Assembly (NCBI GenBank): GCA_947627525.1
Contig: CANQWJ010000041.1
Location: 1-8,825 of the forward strand
DNA: 8,825 nucleotides
Direction: 5' to 3'
Origin: an uncultured Bacilli bacterium
GTDB lineage: Bacteria; Bacillota_I; Bacilli_A; RF39; UBA660
Made by a program: the position numbers and the translations under genes. Shown piece after piece: positions 6,749 through 8,825 of this stretch. The number at the start of each line of letters is the position of its first letter. Position 1 is the first letter of the stretch. The notes beneath the pieces were generated by a model. It saw nothing but the letters and a program-made list of their open reading frames with translations, ran no database searches and was not told the DNA's origin.

Positions 6749-7421
6749 TTTCAATAGAAGAAAATCAATTCTATTTGGAATAATTATATTATTATTAGGA
6801 ATTTCACTATTTTCGTATGACTACTTTCAATCTAAAAAGAGTTATGCCTTTGAATATATGAATAATAAATTATATTTATCTTCTAGTGAAATGCCAGATT
6901 TCGAAGAAGATGAAAAAGGGGTTGTAACAGAAGATGTTACAAATGATGAAGAAATTACAAAAGAAAAAATAAAAGAAGATGTCAACAAAGGTAATACTAA
7001 TAATCAAAGTACTTATTACATCGGTTACTTAGAAATACCTAAAGTAAAAGTTAAAAAGGGGTTTGTTGATATTAACTCACGCGACAATCAAGTCGGAAAA
7101 AATATAACGATTATATCTGGATCACAGTTTCCTAATGTTGATAAAGGTAACTTTATCATTGCTGGGCACTCTGGGACAGGAGTTCATTCATATTTTAAAA
7201 ACTTATACAAATTGTCTAAAGGTGATAAAGCATATGTCTATTATGACAATGTTAAATACACTTATGAAATAGTAAAAATATATAATCAAAAGAAAGATGG
7301 AACTATCGCAATCTATCGTGACTATAATGAGACAACGTTAACACTTATTACTTGTACTAAAGACAATAAAAAGTCACAAACAGTATACATTGCCGAATTA
7401 GTTGCGAAGTCTAGTTATTAA
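6729..7421 (+). CDS. Sortase (class A/D-like), dedicated to the upstream adhesin
   Basis: This 230-residue transpeptidase should cleave the adhesin's VPNTE signal and attach it to the cell wall. A short basic N-terminus and a membrane anchor (about 13-30) are followed by an acidic linker (about 55-90, many Asp/Glu). The catalytic domain runs from YIGYLEIPKVKVKKG (97-111) to the end. Catalytic H147 lies in IAGHSG and C209 in LTLITC. The position normally held by the catalytic Arg, a few residues before the last strand, appears to be Q217 in SQTVYIAEL; no Arg follows C209. The start codon overlaps the adhesin gene by 20 bp in another frame with only a weak site (AGG about 12 nt upstream), which suggests translational coupling. 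The next Met (44) lies past the anchor, so this start is required. Exact class (A or D) is not settled. Confidence 0.9.
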   Translation: MLKKKTNFNRRKSILFGIIILLLGISLFSYDYFQSKKSYAFEYMNNKLYLSSSEMPDFEEDEKGVVTEDVTNDEEITKEKIKEDVNKGNTNNQSTYYIGYLEIPKVKVKKGFVDINSRDNQVGKNITIISGSQFPNVDKGNFIIAGHSGTGVHSYFKNLYKLSKGDKAYVYYDNVKYTYEIVKIYNQKKDGTIAIYRDYNETTLTLITCTKDNKKSQTVYIAELVAKSSY

Positions 7422-7440
7422 TAAAAAGGGGGGTGAGTTA

Positions 7441-8178
7441 ATGTTACAATTAACATTATTTGAAAAATTATCAATATTGTTTGATTTAATATTAGCGGAC
7501 CCTTTCTTCATATTTTTATTCATATTTACTATTTTATCTATACTCGTTTTATTAGATAGTAGAAAAAATGATAAAAATAAGACTAAAGAATATGTTTTCT
7601 TAATTTATGCAGCTATTGTTATCGCTTCTATTGTTAAATATCATTCTTCAATATGGTCACTATTTGATTACTTAGTAAATAATGTTTTTGTTATCTTCTA
7701 TTTTCCAAATATTGCTGTGTATGCTTTAACGATTATAATTGCTAATGCATTGATGGTTAAAAACTTATTTGGAGAAGATGATAAAGTAAAAAGAGGAATA
7801 AACATTACGATGTATGGTATCATTATGTATTTGATGTTACTAGCAATCACTACTATAACGACAGAAAGTTTAGATGTTTATGATCAACTAGCGATATATG
7901 CTAACAAAAGTATGTTATCTATAATCGAAGTAAGTAACTTCATCTTTGTAATATGGATTTTACTATTACTAATTAATAAATTATTAGACGTATTAGAAAA
8001 TAAAGGAGTCCATATTAAGAGCAAGGTATCTAAACCACAAGTAATTACTAAATATATTGAACGTGAAGTACCTGTTGAAAAAGTTGTTTATAAAGAACAA
8101 GAATTATTTACCGAAGAAGAATATTTATACTTATTAAAAATATTGAAAGATAGAAATGCTTCAGAAAAATATAATTAA
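7441..8178 (+). CDS. Five-helix integral membrane protein of unknown function, third gene of the adhesin operon
   Basis: I do not recognise this family. Read from the ATG at 7441 the protein has 245 residues, with a strong GGGGGGTGAG site immediately upstream; reading from 7402 would run through that site. Five hydrophobic segments are visible near 20-39, 51-67, 82-106, 121-140 and 159-183. A charged loop (RKNDKNKTKE, 41-50) lies between the first two. The last ~60 residues form a soluble tail with an acidic/basic repeat, YIEREVPVEKVVYKEQEL (205-222), and a helical end. There are no transporter, kinase or protease signatures. It starts 19 nt after the sortase stop with no terminator or evident promoter between, so it is cotranscribed. 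That makes a part in adhesin export, assembly or sensing plausible but unproven. Confidence 0.8.
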   Translation: MLQLTLFEKLSILFDLILADPFFIFLFIFTILSILVLLDSRKNDKNKTKEYVFLIYAAIVIASIVKYHSSIWSLFDYLVNNVFVIFYFPNIAVYALTIIIANALMVKNLFGEDDKVKRGINITMYGIIMYLMLLAITTITTESLDVYDQLAIYANKSMLSIIEVSNFIFVIWILLLLINKLLDVLENKGVHIKSKVSKPQVITKYIEREVPVEKVVYKEQELFTEEEYLYLLKILKDRNASEKYN

Positions 8179-8181
8179 CTA

Positions 8182-8210
8182 TTGCTTTTTTAAATTACTT
8201 GTATTAAAAT
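8182..8210 (+). promoter_or_regulatory. Promoter ahead of the 33-codon ORF and uraA
   Basis: TTGCTT (8182-8187, 3 of 6 to consensus), a 17-bp spacer and TAAAAT (8205-8210). It starts 3 bp after the stop of the five-helix protein. No terminator separates the two, so read-through from the adhesin operon is possible. Confidence 0.5.
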
Positions 8211-8243
8211 TCAAAATAAGGGTTTAAAGAGGTGAGTAGTGTG

Positions 8244-8345
8244 ATGTTACTAAATGAAGGACTAAGATTAAAAGAATTCATTGCTAAGTTAATCTTTGTT
8301 GTTTCATTGGTATTATCATTTGCTTTTATTAGAGATATCATTTAA
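8244..8345 (+). CDS. 33-residue hydrophobic small ORF, possible leader peptide of uraA
   Basis: The ATG at 8244 is preceded by AGAGGTGAG with 7-nt spacing; a GTG at 8241 is an alternative start. The product starts MLLNEGLRLKEFIAKL, continues with a single hydrophobic segment (about 17-29) and ends in RDII. The last four codons form most of the 5' arm of the terminator at 8331-8361. It has its own predicted promoter and lies 43 bp before the uracil permease start. It could be a small membrane protein in its own right, or a leader whose translation controls termination. No run of codons for a regulatory amino acid is present, so classic amino-acid attenuation is unlikely. Confidence 0.55.
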   Translation: MLLNEGLRLKEFIAKLIFVVSLVLSFAFIRDII

Positions 8346-8361
8346 TTGGTATCTCTTTTTT
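8331..8361 (+). terminator. Intrinsic terminator / candidate attenuator before uraA
   Basis: AGAGATATCA (8331-8340) pairs with TGGTATCTCT (8347-8356) over 10 bp with one G-U wobble. The loop is TTTAAT, and the final T of the stem begins a run of six Ts (8356-8361). The stop codon of the small ORF (8343-8345) lies in the loop, so a ribosome terminating there would cover the 5' arm. An upstream copy of TGGTAT (8308-8313) could pair with ATATCA of the 5' arm as a competing structure. Confidence 0.8.
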
Positions 8362-8388
8362 CTTGCTTTGCCCTAGAAAAGGAGGATT

Positions 8389-8825
8389 ATGAAAGAGAAG
8401 AAAATGCTAATCGACATCAATGAGACACCATCTATTGGAAAATGGATAATTTTATCACTTCAACATGTCTTTGCAATGTTTGGAGCAACAATCTTAGTAC
8501 CTATTTTAGTAAATAGTGCTGCTGGGGAAACTGTTTTAACAATTCCTGTTGCTCTTGTCACATCTGGTATTGGAACATTAATTTATATTTTTTGTACCAA
8601 AGGTAGATCACCCGTTTATCTTGGTAGTTCCTTTGCGTTTATTGCACCTATAACAGCGGCTTTTCTTAAAGGCGGAATATCTGGAGCAATGACAGGTATT
8701 ATGGCTGTTGGTTTAATCTATGTCATTGTGGCATTGATTATCAAATTTGTGGGTAAAGCTTGGCTTGATAAATTATTACCACCTATTGTCATTGGACCAA
8801 TGATCATGGTTATTGGGTTAGGACT
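8389..8825 (+). CDS. uraA: Uracil/xanthine permease of the NCS2 family (UraA-like), 3' end beyond window
   Basis: The first 145 codons of a nucleobase:cation symporter are visible, with no stop before the window edge; full members have about 400-430 residues. Conserved NCS2 features are present. Q25-H26 lies in SLQHVFAMFGATILVPIL (first helix). TSGIGTLIY (58-66) lies in the second helix. YLGSSFAFIAPI (77-88) is the half-helix substrate motif, and LLPPIVIGPMIMVIGLG closes the visible part. The closest match by eye is uracil permease, which takes up uracil for salvage; xanthine-type specificity cannot be excluded without the C-terminal half. AAAAGGAGG ends 3 nt before the ATG, a short but workable spacing; a second in-frame ATG at 8404 is too far. 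Expression probably depends on passing the terminator at 8331-8361. Confidence 0.92.
   Translation, partial: MKEKKMLIDINETPSIGKWIILSLQHVFAMFGATILVPILVNSAAGETVLTIPVALVTSGIGTLIYIFCTKGRSPVYLGSSFAFIAPITAAFLKGGISGAMTGIMAVGLIYVIVALIIKFVGKAWLDKLLPPIVIGPMIMVIGLG

Noticed and set aside
7402..7440. Start of the five-helix protein inside the sortase gene
   Set aside because: The GGGGGGTGAG site just before 7441 clearly marks the later start.
8211..8388. PyrR-binding or purine/xanthine riboswitch ahead of the permease
   Set aside because: No conserved PyrR-loop sequence or riboswitch core was found, and most of the leader is occupied by the short ORF.

Overview
The window is very AT-rich with dense, short-spaced genes, strong GGAGG-type ribosome binding sites and canonical sigma-A-like promoters. 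The proteins are Lys/Asn/Ile-rich, and the window has a sortase, a cell-wall adhesin and U-tailed hairpin terminators. This fits a low-GC Gram-positive bacterium (Bacillota, or a walled relative of the Mollicutes such as uncultured gut Bacilli/Erysipelotrichia). TGA acts as a stop and Trp is encoded by TGG, so the standard bacterial code applies rather than the Mycoplasma code. The lineage is an inference.

Layout. (1) Positions 1-1005 hold the C-terminal part of a serine recombinase whose catalytic domain lies left of the window; a mobile element probably borders the window there. (2) Convergent to it, across a shared terminator (about 1009-1037), is a single-pass exported protein of unknown function (2607 down to 1036, minus strand). 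(3) Divergent from that is a plus-strand pair: a NahK-like sugar kinase (2743-3870) and a membrane-anchored Tim44-like protein with a C-terminal zinc ribbon (3888-4622), ended by a strong terminator. (4) Positions 4623-4948 lack an intact gene. They hold the terminator, a minus-strand remnant of an ABC-transporter substrate-binding protein, a long imperfect inverted duplication at the broken end of that remnant, CGATAA repeats, and a near-consensus promoter. (5) That promoter drives a compact surface operon: a thioester-domain adhesin with three SpaA/Cna-B isopeptide domains and a VPNTE sorting signal (4949-6748), an overlapping dedicated sortase (6729-7421), and an unrecognised five-helix membrane protein (7441-8178). 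(6) A new promoter, a 33-codon hydrophobic ORF and a terminator overlapping that ORF's stop codon precede the start of a UraA-type uracil permease that runs off the right edge (8389 onward).

How the genes work together. In the surface operon, the adhesin is secreted, its three Cna-B domains form a stiff isopeptide-locked stalk, and the sortase encoded immediately after it presumably anchors it to the wall. The Cys64/Gln112 pair can form an internal thioester able to capture a surface amine covalently. The third gene has no obvious assignment and is the best candidate for an undescribed part. The arrangement ahead of uraA suggests transcription attenuation coupled to translation of a short ORF, although a weak alternative promoter inside that ORF cannot be excluded.
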